Positions 9,486-18,294 of a stretch of DNA of 64,000 nucleotides are shown in pieces (within the stretch, counting starts at the first letter, position 1; each line of letters begins with the position of its first letter). A program made the position numbers and the translations under genes. This DNA is from Leptospiraceae bacterium (GTDB taxonomy: Bacteria; Spirochaetota; Leptospiria; Leptospirales; Leptospiraceae), in assembly GCA_024233875.1 (NCBI GenBank), contig JACKPB010000009.1:144774-208773 (forward strand), in the 5' to 3' direction. Below the pieces are notes generated by a model. It was given only the letters and a program-made list of their open reading frames with translations, was not told the origin of the DNA and ran no database searches.

Positions 9486-10211
9486 TTATATCAAAGTTCT
9501 CAATTGTTTATCAAACAAATGGGGAATTGTATTGATTTCCCCGGGATAGTACACCCTTCCTTTTTTTAGAATTGTACTGATCGAAGAATTCCATAGGGAA
9601 GGTATCCAAAACAATTCATTTTCTTCGTTGATTTTCAAGAAATAAGATAGCAATATACTTATTGGAGTCGCAGAGGTAAATACCAATACTGATTTTTTAT
9701 CTCCCCGCAAACTATTAAGATAATCTGCAAAATGTACAACCCTTTCTTTAAAATCGAAAAAGGATTCTTCTCCATAAGGAGTGAATCCATTTTTCCATTC
9801 AAGAATACATCTTTCCATTAATTTAAAAAAGTATGTGTGTTTAAGAATTGAATTTTTTTCGTTAATTTCTGAATACTTTTTATAGATTTTTTGGATTGGT
9901 TTGTCTTCGACTGTGAGTTTGGAGACTATTTTTTCGAAAAGGTCAGGTGAGAATTCATTTAAATCATCAGTTTCAACAAAGGAAATATTTTCAAAATCCT
10001 CTTCATCCACCATAGAAAGTTTATCCAAGTATGGGAACATTGTCTGTTTGTGTCGGATCAGGGAGCCGGTACATATGAGAACGGATTTTCTGTACTTTTG
10101 GATAAGATAATCAGACAATTTCTCTGATTGTTTTTTCCCTATGGTGGAGAGTTCATCATAGTTGTCCTCACCAAAACTAGCCTTTCCATGACGGATAAAA
10201 ACGATTTCCAT
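9486..10211 (-). CDS. Histidine phosphatase (phosphoglycerate mutase-like) family protein
   Basis: 241 residues starting MEIVFIRHGKASFGEDNYDELSTIG, with the RHG phosphohistidine motif at residues 7-9. The second conserved region is FTPYGEESFFDFKERV and the distal motif is VLVFTSATPIS, where the usual catalytic His (the VSHG/VTHG type) seems replaced, leaving activity uncertain. Substrate unknown. GGGAG precedes the ATG, and the gene starts 26 bases after the sigma-like gene, so they are likely co-transcribed. Confidence 0.7.
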   Translation of the reverse strand: MEIVFIRHGKASFGEDNYDELSTIGKKQSEKLSDYLIQKYRKSVLICTGSLIRHKQTMFPYLDKLSMVDEEDFENISFVETDDLNEFSPDLFEKIVSKLTVEDKPIQKIYKKYSEINEKNSILKHTYFFKLMERCILEWKNGFTPYGEESFFDFKERVVHFADYLNSLRGDKKSVLVFTSATPISILLSYFLKINEENELFWIPSLWNSSISTILKKGRVYYPGEINTIPHLFDKQLRTLI

Positions 10212-10237
10212 TAGCGACTCCCGAAGTCAATTTTTAT

Positions 10238-11023
10238 TCAAGCCGCATGGTTGTCATTTCCCTTTCTCTCCATTTTTCTTATGCATTCATTGGTATCCCT
10301 GAGAATTCTCTCTCTTTTTATCCTAAATACCTTACTCAGTTCTTCACTTGTAAACAAGACTTCTCTCTTCCGCAAACGTCGACTCAAGAGTTTTTTTCTC
10401 TGAACTAAATTTTTGTATTTCTCGTTATCATTGACTCTGAACAAGGATCGATTGTACTTTACGATATCCCCTATAATTTTCTTTTGTTTGGTTTTCAGGT
10501 TTTCTTTTCGGATGAGTAATTCTCTTCTAAACTCTAAAGGAGAGAGATTGTATCTTTTCAAATATTTATTCAAATATCTATAGGCAACCGGATCAATCTC
10601 TATATTGTATCTTAAGTAAACAAGTAAGCGGGTGATGGGACGAGTTTGCCTCAAAAGACTCCATACTTTCTCTTCCTGGATATTTGTTATTAAATTTTTT
10701 TGACCCGGTTCATTCCAGAGTTTTAGAAAATCATCACTTTCTTCCACTTCCATTTTCTTTCTGACATTTCGATAGATATTTTTTGTAAATATATAAAGAA
10801 ATCCAATAAGGGATTTGATTTCTCGCTCCTGATAAAGTTCAACAAACCTTTGTAGTTTCTCGGAGAGTCGGATGTAAACTTCAGAAATGCATTCTTCTTT
10901 GATTTGGATTTTGTATCTTGCTTCCTCTATCAACCAATGACTTACAGTATTCCTGAAATCCTCGATCTCTCCACTTCTGATAAATTTATTTAAAGTTATA
11001 TTTAGTCTTTCTTCAATATTCAT
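10238..11023 (-). CDS. Divergent sigma-70-like protein
   Basis: 261 residues, strongly basic. Residues about 20-90 resemble sigma region 2 (IKEECISEVYIRLSEKL, then GFLYIFTKNIYRNVRKK). The C-terminus (SEELSKVFRIKRERILRDTN) has the look of a region 4 helix-turn-helix. The middle section of about 110 residues is longer than in standard ECF factors. Its role as a sigma factor is inference; it could also be another DNA-binding protein. AGAGAA lies before the ATG. The upstream region is A+T-rich and has no obvious anti-sigma gene. Confidence 0.5.
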   Translation of the reverse strand: MNIEERLNITLNKFIRSGEIEDFRNTVSHWLIEEARYKIQIKEECISEVYIRLSEKLQRFVELYQEREIKSLIGFLYIFTKNIYRNVRKKMEVEESDDFLKLWNEPGQKNLITNIQEEKVWSLLRQTRPITRLLVYLRYNIEIDPVAYRYLNKYLKRYNLSPLEFRRELLIRKENLKTKQKKIIGDIVKYNRSLFRVNDNEKYKNLVQRKKLLSRRLRKREVLFTSEELSKVFRIKRERILRDTNECIRKMERKGNDNHAA

Positions 11024-11095
11024 TACATTTTCTCTATATAAGATATATGTAATGTCTTGATATGTATAGAAGTGTAAAGGAAAAAGAAAATTTCT

Positions 11096-11136
11096 AATTA
11101 CACGTTAGTTTGGTTTTTGAATTCTAACGTGTAATT
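11096..11136 (-). terminator. Hairpin terminator after the murB-DUF3332 operon
   Basis: Perfect 13-bp inverted repeat, AATTACACGTTAG (11096-11108) and CTAACGTGTAATT (11124-11136), with a 15-base loop. On the minus strand it is followed by AGAAATTTTCTTTTT. It lies 13 bases beyond the stop of the DUF3332 gene. Confidence 0.6.
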
Positions 11137-11148
11137 TTTGAAAAAAAA

Positions 11149-11769
11149 TTAGAATCTTCTGGAAGTATCTGTGAGAAATTGGTTGTAATCTTTAAATTGT
11201 ACTATAGCAGAAGACTTTACTCTACCATTTTGGAGCATTTTTAATACAATCTTATCTTCTACTTTACTCTCTTCGATGGAGATTTCTTTTAAACTGTTTT
11301 CGTATGGTAGAAAAATTTTTCCTGGTTGGTTCCTTAAAAAGACGATTGTATTCAAAGATTGATTATTGATAAAATCTACATCCAATCTTTCTCCAAAGTT
11401 TGAATATGTTAATTTTAACTTTTCATTTTCATTTTCGAATACTCTAACATATGTCCCATTTTTATCATATTCATTATAACCTATGGGATTTTCGCCATTC
11501 CAAAATTCTAAAAGGTTAGCGATGAAAAAATCACCTACATATGCCCAAGCGTATGGATTGAATGCAAGAAGAGGTGTCATCCAAAAAAGCCAGAGAAGAG
11601 AACTTCTCACTACACCATTTAATTTTTCATTGGAATCTGAAACTTTTATTCCTTCATGAAATTCATATACTTTCTTAACTAATGCAAATTTTCCGAAACA
11701 GTTTGTATTCAAGAGCATTGCAATGATTAATAATCCGATCAAACCAACTCTTTTTTTGCTAATTCCCAT
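11149..11769 (-). CDS. DUF3332 family membrane-associated protein
   Basis: 206 residues from the ATG at 11769, which has AAGGGAG seven bases upstream; a TTG 13 codons earlier is less likely. It has an N-terminal hydrophobic segment with a Cys (GLLIIAMLLNTNCFG) that may be a lipobox, then the DUF3332 pattern: FALVKKVYEF, a second hydrophobic stretch (LLWLFWMTPLLAFNPYAWAY) and NLLEFWNGENPIGYNE. The biochemical role of the family is unknown. It lies directly after murB, with a terminator hairpin behind it. Confidence 0.75.
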   Translation of the reverse strand: MGISKKRVGLIGLLIIAMLLNTNCFGKFALVKKVYEFHEGIKVSDSNEKLNGVVRSSLLWLFWMTPLLAFNPYAWAYVGDFFIANLLEFWNGENPIGYNEYDKNGTYVRVFENENEKLKLTYSNFGERLDVDFINNQSLNTIVFLRNQPGKIFLPYENSLKEISIEESKVEDKIVLKMLQNGRVKSSAIVQFKDYNQFLTDTSRRF

Positions 11770-11804
11770 ATTTTCTCCCTTAAATAATTTCATAGATTTT
11801 GCCC

Positions 11805-12761
11805 TCAATCCATGCTACCAAAAAATTCAATTTCTTTCTCTAATTGAATGTTAAATTTTTTAAATACTAAATCTTCAATTTTTTCAATTAAAATTTTTAC
11901 ATCCCGGGAAAGAGCATTTCCATTATTTACTATAAAATTACAATGTTTTTCTGAAACCTGAGCATCACCTGAGACAGCTCCCCTCATTCCGACTAAATCT
12001 ATCAATTCCCAAGCCTTCCATTTCTTGTCTTTTTCTTTGATAGAATCCGGGTTTTTAAAAACAGATCCTGCACTTTTTTTGTTTTCCGGTTGTGATGAAT
12101 TTCTTTTTTCTCGAAATTCTTTCAATTTAAACTCGATTTCTTTTGAATCACCTTGCTTTAGATTCATTACAATCCTGGTAATTATAGTATTTTTGTTTTT
12201 TAAAAACTCTGTACTCCTGTATCCGTACTTAATTTTTTCGACAGGTAAGGAGGTATAATTATTATTTTGTATTACATCAACCGATTGAATAAAATCAAAG
12301 ATTTCTCCTCCATAGCAACCGGCATTTTGAATCACAGCCCCTCCCACCCATCCGGGAATCGTACTCAAAAACTCTACACCTTCATAACCTAAATTAGATA
12401 TTTTGCGGAAAGTAGGTGTTGTGTTGATAGCGGAGCCTATTTCAAATCTTCCCTCAGATTTCTCATGAAATTCTTTGAATACCCCTCCCAAACGAAGAGT
12501 TATGAAATCATTCGGGTAGTCTGAAATCAATACATTGGATCCTCCCCCCAACACTTTGTAGGGAATTCCAAAGTTTTTAGAATAAGATAGGAATGAAATC
12601 AGGGTTTCTTCATTTTCCGGTTCTACCAGTAAGGGAGCTATTCCTCCGATTTTAAAAGAACAGAGTTTTGAAAGGTCAAAGTCTTTCGCAAAAGGAATCT
12701 TCCTGAAAAGTAAATCAGATTCAATTTTTGAAAAATCTATACCGGAGATTTCTTTTTTCAT
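11805..12761 (-). CDS. murB: UDP-N-acetylenolpyruvoylglucosamine reductase
   Basis: 318 residues. It shows the FAD-binding signature (YKVLGGGSNVLIS), the YGYRSTEF region of the substrate site and the catalytic Ser in AGSVFKNP. The enzyme reduces UDP-GlcNAc-enolpyruvate to UDP-MurNAc with NADPH in peptidoglycan synthesis. It starts only 2 bases after the upstream gene's stop, so the pair is probably translationally linked. Confidence 0.95.
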   Translation of the reverse strand: MKKEISGIDFSKIESDLLFRKIPFAKDFDLSKLCSFKIGGIAPLLVEPENEETLISFLSYSKNFGIPYKVLGGGSNVLISDYPNDFITLRLGGVFKEFHEKSEGRFEIGSAINTTPTFRKISNLGYEGVEFLSTIPGWVGGAVIQNAGCYGGEIFDFIQSVDVIQNNNYTSLPVEKIKYGYRSTEFLKNKNTIITRIVMNLKQGDSKEIEFKLKEFREKRNSSQPENKKSAGSVFKNPDSIKEKDKKWKAWELIDLVGMRGAVSGDAQVSEKHCNFIVNNGNALSRDVKILIEKIEDLVFKKFNIQLEKEIEFFGSMD

Positions 12762-12763
12762 TT

Positions 12764-13534
12764 TTAAAAAAGTATATCATATTCTTTTGCAGGTTCTCTG
12801 TATTTTTCCCGATAAGAATCTTCTAGTTTATTCTTAATCAAACCAATTACTTTTTCTCTCGTTTTTCCTGTTGTTAGAGAAAAAACATCCAAAAGATCAT
12901 CCATTTTGTTCATATCTACTGAAGCTCGGATCAACCCTAAAATTTTTGTATCAATATAGAGATCCAATAGCTCGGACATTCTTTCTCTTTTGGTAATGAA
13001 TTCAAGGATCAGTACCATATCAGGATTGTCTACTTCCATAGATATTTTATGGATGTGCTGCATAGGTGTGTAATCGATCAAAGCACCAATTAGGTAGTAA
13101 TTTTTTCTTTTCCGTAATTCATGGACAGCTTTGCGAATAAGATCAGCATTTGACTCTCTGATGATCGGTTCCACTTTTTCAGGTATTACATGCTCCAGTA
13201 CATCGCAGAAGAATTTCGTAGAAAAATAATTAGCTATACTAATGGCTTCTTTGGGTGGTACATGGTAGGTTATGTTTGCAGTGATACTTGGTCCCAAGAT
13301 GTCTTCTGATACTTTTGCATTCAAAAAATTCGGCATAAATTTTGTCACTTTTGCCAATGGTTCCCAAGTCTCAGATTGTTCTTCCAATATTGCATGGGTA
13401 ATTTTTAATCTCAGATCGGTCAATTGTTCATGAGTGTGTGAATTCAAGTATTCCATAGTTTCTTCACTTGAATGAAGTAAATGGACTATTTTCTGAATTT
13501 CTGATTTTTTATTTGAATCTTCAAATGAGTGCAT
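12764..13534 (-). CDS. Conserved helical protein of unknown function
   Basis: 256 residues from the ATG at 13534, which has GAGG seven bases upstream; the frame extends 7 codons further to a TTG. It is all-helical in appearance with repeated segments of about 35-40 residues (SEETMEYLNSH, HELRKRKNYYLIGALIDYTP, RERMSELLDLYIDTKILGLI). No signal peptide or membrane segment. I cannot assign a family. It is the first gene of an operon with murB and DUF3332, which hints at a link to the envelope but proves nothing. Confidence 0.65.
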   Translation of the reverse strand: MHSFEDSNKKSEIQKIVHLLHSSEETMEYLNSHTHEQLTDLRLKITHAILEEQSETWEPLAKVTKFMPNFLNAKVSEDILGPSITANITYHVPPKEAISIANYFSTKFFCDVLEHVIPEKVEPIIRESNADLIRKAVHELRKRKNYYLIGALIDYTPMQHIHKISMEVDNPDMVLILEFITKRERMSELLDLYIDTKILGLIRASVDMNKMDDLLDVFSLTTGKTREKVIGLIKNKLEDSYREKYREPAKEYDILF

Positions 13535-13650
13535 AATTTTCCTCAATCTAGACAATTAGTATATAGGAACGGAAAATCAATCCCTTTTATTCATTCTTTT
13601 ATACACTTTTTTTGTTTACTCATCAAAATGAAATTATATGAAGGAAGGAA

Positions 13651-14664
13651 ATGAGTTCAGAACTCCCCAAACGTATGTCTAAAAGAAACAAATTCAAATC
13701 TTTATTTATAGAATCATACAATCATGTAAAACACCAGAACAAGGCAATAGCTGTTTGGATTCAAGAACATAGAGAGCTTCTGAGAAAACGGGGTAATTCA
13801 CATTTTACCTTCATGATCATTCCTCATTCTGAAAAAAAATCTATTAAAATTAGCATCTCTTATCGCTCGATTACTCTATTTGGTATTATCATTGGACTTC
13901 TAACTTTTTTTAGTGCTTTCATTGTACTGAAATTTAGCGGGATGAATCATGAACTCAATGAACTTCAAATTTCTAATGAAGATTTTATTATCCAATCAAA
14001 GAGATTGAAGACTGAAATGAAAACCCTCCACGAACATTCATCACTCTATTACGAAAAAATTTTAAATCTCTATATCAAATTGGGAGGAGATCCCCAAAAA
14101 ATTTACCACCTTCCGGATCGTGAGATCATAGGGTTCTTGGAGCCTAATTCGGATGTCTTTCCGGAAACATACAGACTTCAATCTGATATTTACAATCTCA
14201 ATACCGCTAATCTACTTACAAAAGAAATCATCAAAATTATAAAAGATAAAAACAATATAATCCAAAACACTCCCTCTCTCTGGCCGACCAAAGGATACAT
14301 TCTGTATCCATTTGGAAAATACTTTTCCCCGGTTGCCGGAGGTGAAGTCATCAATTATGGAGTAGACATCGGAACATTTCCCGGAGCACAGGTAATAGCT
14401 ACAGCTCCAGGTGAAGTTTATGAATTGGGGTATTCTCAAAGTACTGGTTATTTTATTAAAATCTCACATAAATATGGTTGGAAAACGATCTATTCAAATT
14501 TAGAAAGGATTCAGGTTAAAAAAAATCAGATTATAAAAAAGGGTGAAACTATTGGTTTTGCCGGAAAGACTTCATTAAATCCTACCTATCTTTTGCACTA
14601 TGAAGTTCACGTAGGAACAAGTCCGCTCAACCCCCATTCATTTTTAAATCAGGTTCAAAACTAG
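13651..14664 (+). CDS. Degenerate M23 (LytM) domain protein, membrane anchored
   Basis: 337 residues: a basic cytoplasmic N-terminus, one membrane helix (about 74-95), a coiled region (about 100-145) and a C-terminal M23 domain (about 215-330). The zinc ligands are largely lost. The first His of the HxxxD motif is N235 (NYGVD; D239 remains), the YxHL His is N283 (IYSNLE), and HxH is L314-L-H316 (LLHYEVH). It is therefore probably a non-catalytic LytM factor, like EnvC or NlpD, that may activate amidases. GGAAGGAA precedes the ATG. Bactofilin and YaaR genes follow immediately. Confidence 0.8.
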   Translation: MSSELPKRMSKRNKFKSLFIESYNHVKHQNKAIAVWIQEHRELLRKRGNSHFTFMIIPHSEKKSIKISISYRSITLFGIIIGLLTFFSAFIVLKFSGMNHELNELQISNEDFIIQSKRLKTEMKTLHEHSSLYYEKILNLYIKLGGDPQKIYHLPDREIIGFLEPNSDVFPETYRLQSDIYNLNTANLLTKEIIKIIKDKNNIIQNTPSLWPTKGYILYPFGKYFSPVAGGEVINYGVDIGTFPGAQVIATAPGEVYELGYSQSTGYFIKISHKYGWKTIYSNLERIQVKKNQIIKKGETIGFAGKTSLNPTYLLHYEVHVGTSPLNPHSFLNQVQN

Positions 14665-14671
14665 GAAAACA

Positions 14672-15025
14672 ATGCAAGAAGATAGCAAATATTTTGAAGA
14701 ATTCATAGTCAATAGTATCATAGGTGAAGGATCCGAATTCGAAGGTGAGTTTAAAGTAGATGGACTCATTAGAATAGATGGAAAATTCAAAGGTTTGATT
14801 CAAACTAACGGTAAGGTCCTGATAGGCAAAACCGGAGTTGTGGATACTGATATCAAAGCCAGAATCGTGGTTTCAGGCGGGCATATCAATGGAAACATCT
14901 ATGCATCTGAACGAGTTATCTTGCTCTCTACCTGCAAACTTTACGGAGATTTGATCACTCCAAATTTAATTCTAGAGGATGGAGTACTTTTTCACGGCAA
15001 ATGTACTGTAACCCCTAATCCATGA
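14672..15025 (+). CDS. Bactofilin (polymer-forming cytoskeletal protein)
   Basis: 117 residues, almost entirely a beta-helix with Gly-rich repeats (IGEGSEFEGEFKVDGLIRID, GKVLIGKTGVV, VVSGGHINGNIYASE), as in the bactofilin family (DUF583). It should polymerise in the cytoplasm at the membrane and position cell-wall enzymes. It starts 7 bases after the M23-like gene. M23-bactofilin pairs are common and act in cell shape, for example in helical bacteria. The next gene overlaps its stop by 4 bases. Confidence 0.9.
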   Translation: MQEDSKYFEEFIVNSIIGEGSEFEGEFKVDGLIRIDGKFKGLIQTNGKVLIGKTGVVDTDIKARIVVSGGHINGNIYASERVILLSTCKLYGDLITPNLILEDGVLFHGKCTVTPNP

Positions 15026-15489
15026 AAATATTCAATACAAACGAACCCATCAAAAGTACAAGAGATCGAAAAACTCCCACCAGAAAATCTGAGGGAGGTG
15101 CCTCTGTTTCAGGCAAGGACCAAACCTTCCTGGAAATTCTGGAATCAATAGTACCATCTACTAACGAAACGACACGGGAAATCAATGAATACTGGCAACT
15201 TCTACCGGATGCTGAAAAAGATTTTTTAAGAGAACCCAGTAAGAAAAATTTAGAATCTTATAAATCTTTAATCAAAAATATCACCAATGCAATTTTAAAG
15301 AATAATGTGGAATTGGTTCAAGCCAGACAGAGAGGAAGGAATGACAAAAAAGTATTGATGACAATCAAAATCATCGATGAAAACATTCAAATTCTAGCCA
15401 AGACAATGCTCAGTCCAAACAATTCGGCCTTTCATCTTTTGAAACAAATAGAAAAAATTCGAGGCCTACTATTGGATCTTCAAAAGTAA
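15022..15489 (+). CDS. YaaR family (DUF327) protein
   Basis: 155 residues with a polar N-terminus and a helical C-terminal domain containing LLPDAEKDFLREPSKKNLESY and LIKNITNAILKNN, the pattern of DUF327/YaaR. Function unknown in the family. The ATGA overlap with the bactofilin gene shows translational coupling, so it may work with the cytoskeletal pair. It ends 1 base before the stop of convergent parB. Confidence 0.7.
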   Translation: MKIFNTNEPIKSTRDRKTPTRKSEGGASVSGKDQTFLEILESIVPSTNETTREINEYWQLLPDAEKDFLREPSKKNLESYKSLIKNITNAILKNNVELVQARQRGRNDKKVLMTIKIIDENIQILAKTMLSPNNSAFHLLKQIEKIRGLLLDLQK

Positions 15490-15490
15490 T

Positions 15491-16390
15491 TTAAATCTTT
15501 ATTCCCATCTTTTCCATCAACCTTTCCAATTCATCCATATCATTATAACTCAAAGAAATCTTTCCTTTTCCAGTTTTAGAATTGTGCTGAACCATAGCTT
15601 TGATCGAAAATTTATTTCTAATTTTTCCTTCTAGATCAAGGATGGATGGATCTTTATCGATTTGGATCTTTTTATTCTCCTGATTTTTGCCATCAACTAA
15701 TTCGGATACATAATCCTCTACTTGCCGAACAGTCATCTGTTTTTCCACGATCATTCCGGCTACTTCTTCGAGTTTCTTTTTATCTCCGATGGTAAGTAGT
15801 GGTCTGGCATGACCTTCCGATAGCTTACCTGAGGATACTAAATTTTTTACGCTTTCAGGGAGTTGAAGAAGTCTGATCAGATTAGCGATGGTAGATCGAT
15901 TCTTTCCTAGTCTGGTAGCCACTTCAGTAATTTTCAAATTCAATCTTTCTGAGATTGTTTGGTAAGCCATGGCCTGCTCAATTGGGTTCAAATCTTCTCT
16001 TTGAATATTTTCCAGTAGAGCAATTTCTATTGATTCTTTCTCAGAATAGTTCTTTATGATCGCGGGAATTTTAATGTATCCTGCTTCCTTACAGGCCCGT
16101 AGCCTTCTCTCTCCTGCAACCAGTTCATAACCATTTTCGATTTTCTTCACAATGATTGGCTGTATCAATCCATGAACTTTGATTGTCTCAGCCATCTCTG
16201 TAATGGTTTCTGCTGAAAAAGTTTTCCGGGGTTGATTCGGATTCATTTGAATTTCTGATATTTTTATTTCTATAGAATTCGAATCTTTGACTTCCCCTGA
16301 TCCGGAATCCGAGATTCCAGTAGAAGTATTTTTATTTCCACCCGGTATGAGATTGCCCAGACCCCTACCCAACACACTTGGTTTTGTCAT
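15491..16390 (-). CDS. parB: Chromosome partitioning protein ParB (CTPase, parS-binding)
   Basis: 299 residues. The N-terminal CTPase/Noc domain includes NPNQPRKTF, ELVAGERRLRACKEAG (the GERRxRA nucleotide motif) and LLENIQREDLNPIEQA. A central helix-turn-helix (TEVATRLGKNRSTIANLIRL) and a C-terminal dimerisation segment follow. It clamps and spreads from parS, and two parS sites lie 1.3 and 1.6 kb away. AGGAG precedes the ATG, 9 bases after parA. Confidence 0.95.
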   Translation of the reverse strand: MTKPSVLGRGLGNLIPGGNKNTSTGISDSGSGEVKDSNSIEIKISEIQMNPNQPRKTFSAETITEMAETIKVHGLIQPIIVKKIENGYELVAGERRLRACKEAGYIKIPAIIKNYSEKESIEIALLENIQREDLNPIEQAMAYQTISERLNLKITEVATRLGKNRSTIANLIRLLQLPESVKNLVSSGKLSEGHARPLLTIGDKKKLEEVAGMIVEKQMTVRQVEDYVSELVDGKNQENKKIQIDKDPSILDLEGKIRNKFSIKAMVQHNSKTGKGKISLSYNDMDELERLMEKMGIKI

Positions 16391-16399
16391 TCCTTTCTC

Positions 16400-17164
16400 C
16401 TACTGATTCTTTTTAATAAACTCTTCTGCAAAAGCTAAGTAACTCTTAGCTCCTATTCCATCCGTATCATACACATTGATAGGCTTTCCAAACGAAGGTG
16501 CTTCCCCCAGTTTTATATTTCTGGGAATCATTGCTTCAAATACTTTTTCCTGAAAGTACTGTCTAACATCTGAAGCAACCTGGTTGGCTAGATTAGTCCT
16601 CTTATCATACATTGTAAGAAGAACTCCCTCCAACTCTAATCCGGAATTCAAATTCTCCTGAACCAGGGAAATGATCTTCATCAGTTGGCTTAGCCCCTCT
16701 AAGGCAAAGTATTCTGTCTGCAAAGTTATTATGACACTATCAGCAGAGGAAAGTGCATTCAAGGTAAGAAGTCCGAGAGATGGAGGACAATCGATGAGAA
16801 CATAATCAAAATCATTTTTAATAGATTGAATAGCATCCTTAAGGGCAAATTCTTTTCTCTCTACATTTGCCAGGTCTATTTCAGCTCCACTCAAATTGAT
16901 ATTTGCCGGGAGTATAAATAAATTTTCATAATCAGTTTTGATGATTGATTCTCTTATTGAGATTTCCTTCAATAGAACCTCATAGGTTGTTTTTTGAATT
17001 TGATTTACATCGATTCCCAAACCGGAACCTGCATTGCCCTGAGGATCAATATCGACTACCAAAATTTTCTTCCCCATCGATGCGAGATTCGAGGAAAGAT
17101 TTATAGAAGTTGTCGTTTTCCCAACGCCCCCTTTTTGATTACTGATTGCAATAATTTTACCCAT
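16400..17164 (-). CDS. parA: Chromosome partitioning ATPase ParA/Soj
   Basis: 254 residues with the deviant Walker A KGGVGKTT (residues 11-18), VVDIDPQGN and YVLIDCPPSLG. It is the ParA/Soj ATPase that moves ParB-parS complexes on the nucleoid. Its ATG lies inside the last codons of rsmG (8-base overlap), and parB follows after 9 bases, so rsmG-parA-parB is one operon. This is an arrangement often found close to the replication origin. Confidence 0.95.
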   Translation of the reverse strand: MGKIIAISNQKGGVGKTTTSINLSSNLASMGKKILVVDIDPQGNAGSGLGIDVNQIQKTTYEVLLKEISIRESIIKTDYENLFILPANINLSGAEIDLANVERKEFALKDAIQSIKNDFDYVLIDCPPSLGLLTLNALSSADSVIITLQTEYFALEGLSQLMKIISLVQENLNSGLELEGVLLTMYDKRTNLANQVASDVRQYFQEKVFEAMIPRNIKLGEAPSFGKPINVYDTDGIGAKSYLAFAEEFIKKNQ

Positions 17165-17885
17165 TGTATTCCCGAATCTCCTTTTGAATGACTTTCCAAA
17201 GTCTAGCTTTACCTGTCTCTTTCTGAACTCTCTTTTTCAAGACTTTTACATTTCGTTCCCCCAAAAAATTCAATTCAGGAATCGAAAATTCACTCTGCTT
17301 ATCAAATCCCATTCTTTCTAAAATTTCACCTTCTATACGATCTAGATTTTTCAATTTTCCTAAATATGGAACAAAGCATCCACCCTGTTTGACCAAACCA
17401 GAGCAAACTTCCACCGACCACGGATATGGGATAGCAGCTCTCATACTCACAAGATCGAATTTCTTTTTTACATTCTCTGCTCTGTCATAGATAAACCTAG
17501 GTTCACCGGGTAATTTCTGATTTCTAGCAAACTCTTCCAGATGTTTCATTTTTCTCTTCTGAGAATCGATAAAGGAAACACTCTTAAACTTTCCTATTAA
17601 GAAAAATAGATATCCGGGCAATCCGGGTCCAGTTCCTACATCCGCGAATTCTGTTTCACGTGAAACACGAAGAACATCCAGAACCTTAGCAGCAAAGAAA
17701 TAGGAATCCATGATATGTCTTTCTAAAATTAAATCTGAATCGGATTTAGAAAAGAACCCACCTTCATGATTTTTTAGAATTAAAAATTCATAAAAATTTT
17801 GGAGGTGAATCCAAAATTCCTCTTTTTGGGATTCTTCGCTAAGACCGGGAAAACGGGAAATGAATTCATATTTAACAGTGAGCAT
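17157..17885 (-). CDS. rsmG: 16S rRNA (guanine527-N7)-methyltransferase RsmG
   Basis: 242 residues from the ATG at 17885, which has AAGGTAG five bases upstream; an upstream extension of 18 codons lacks family similarity. SAM-binding motifs are FADVGTGPGLPGY and SFIDSQKRKMKHLEEF, followed by VSMRAAIPY. It methylates G527 of 16S rRNA. A perfect parS site lies inside the coding region (17652-17667), as happens in other bacteria where rsmG adjoins parAB. Confidence 0.92.
   Translation of the reverse strand: MLTVKYEFISRFPGLSEESQKEEFWIHLQNFYEFLILKNHEGGFFSKSDSDLILERHIMDSYFFAAKVLDVLRVSRETEFADVGTGPGLPGYLFFLIGKFKSVSFIDSQKRKMKHLEEFARNQKLPGEPRFIYDRAENVKKKFDLVSMRAAIPYPWSVEVCSGLVKQGGCFVPYLGKLKNLDRIEGEILERMGFDKQSEFSIPELNFLGERNVKVLKKRVQKETGKARLWKVIQKEIREYNG
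17652..17667. promoter_or_regulatory. parS centromere site 1 (inside rsmG)
   Basis: Perfect 16-base match, TGTTTCACGTGAAACA, to the bacterial parS consensus, lying within the rsmG coding sequence. It should nucleate ParB clamp loading. Confidence 0.95.
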
Positions 17886-17941
17886 AGTTCTACCTTGGTA
17901 AGTTAAGTTTAAAAAGAGAATAGCTTGAAGACGACACAATG

Positions 17942-17957
17942 CGTTTCACGTGAAACA
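17942..17957. promoter_or_regulatory. parS centromere site 2 (upstream of rsmG)
   Basis: CGTTTCACGTGAAACA matches 15 of 16 parS bases; only the outermost left base differs. It lies 57 bases upstream of the rsmG start, where ParB binding could also affect expression of rsmG-parA-parB. ATTATGTC (17959-17966) follows at once. Confidence 0.9.
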
Positions 17958-17973
17958 TATTATGTCGTATATA

Positions 17974-18294
17974 TTACGGAAGGAGTGGAATTTTTTTAGG
18001 ATTGAATTTGGGGTTAAACCCCTGTTCGAGCAAACTGGATATCGCTTGTTCAATTGTCATAGCAGGTTTGAGGTTGGAGGCAAAAATAGCTAAATTTTCG
18101 AATGCTTGCTTGGAGACTTCAACGTTTTGAATCTTGATTTTTTTGGTATCCAACATCACATTCACAAGACCCTGCCCGATAGTCTTTTTCTTAGCAGATA
18201 CTGTTTGTGGTTTTTTCTTAACTTTGGATTTTTGGGCAACTCTCTTCTTGGATACCTGTTTTCCCTTTGCATTGGCTGGAGTATTTTTGGGCAT
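17974..18294 (-). CDS. Small Lys-rich (histone H1-like N-terminus) protein
   Basis: 106 residues. The first 40 are rich in Lys, Ala and Val (KGKQVSKKRVAQKSKVKKK), like bacterial histone H1-type tails, so nucleic-acid binding is plausible. The rest is a short helical domain (VEVSKQAFENLAIFASNLK). Upstream GGTGGTG lies before the ATG. The parS/rsmG region is immediately downstream. Function unknown; a nucleoid role is only inference. Confidence 0.55.
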   Translation of the reverse strand: MPKNTPANAKGKQVSKKRVAQKSKVKKKPQTVSAKKKTIGQGLVNVMLDTKKIKIQNVEVSKQAFENLAIFASNLKPAMTIEQAISSLLEQGFNPKFNPKKIPLLP

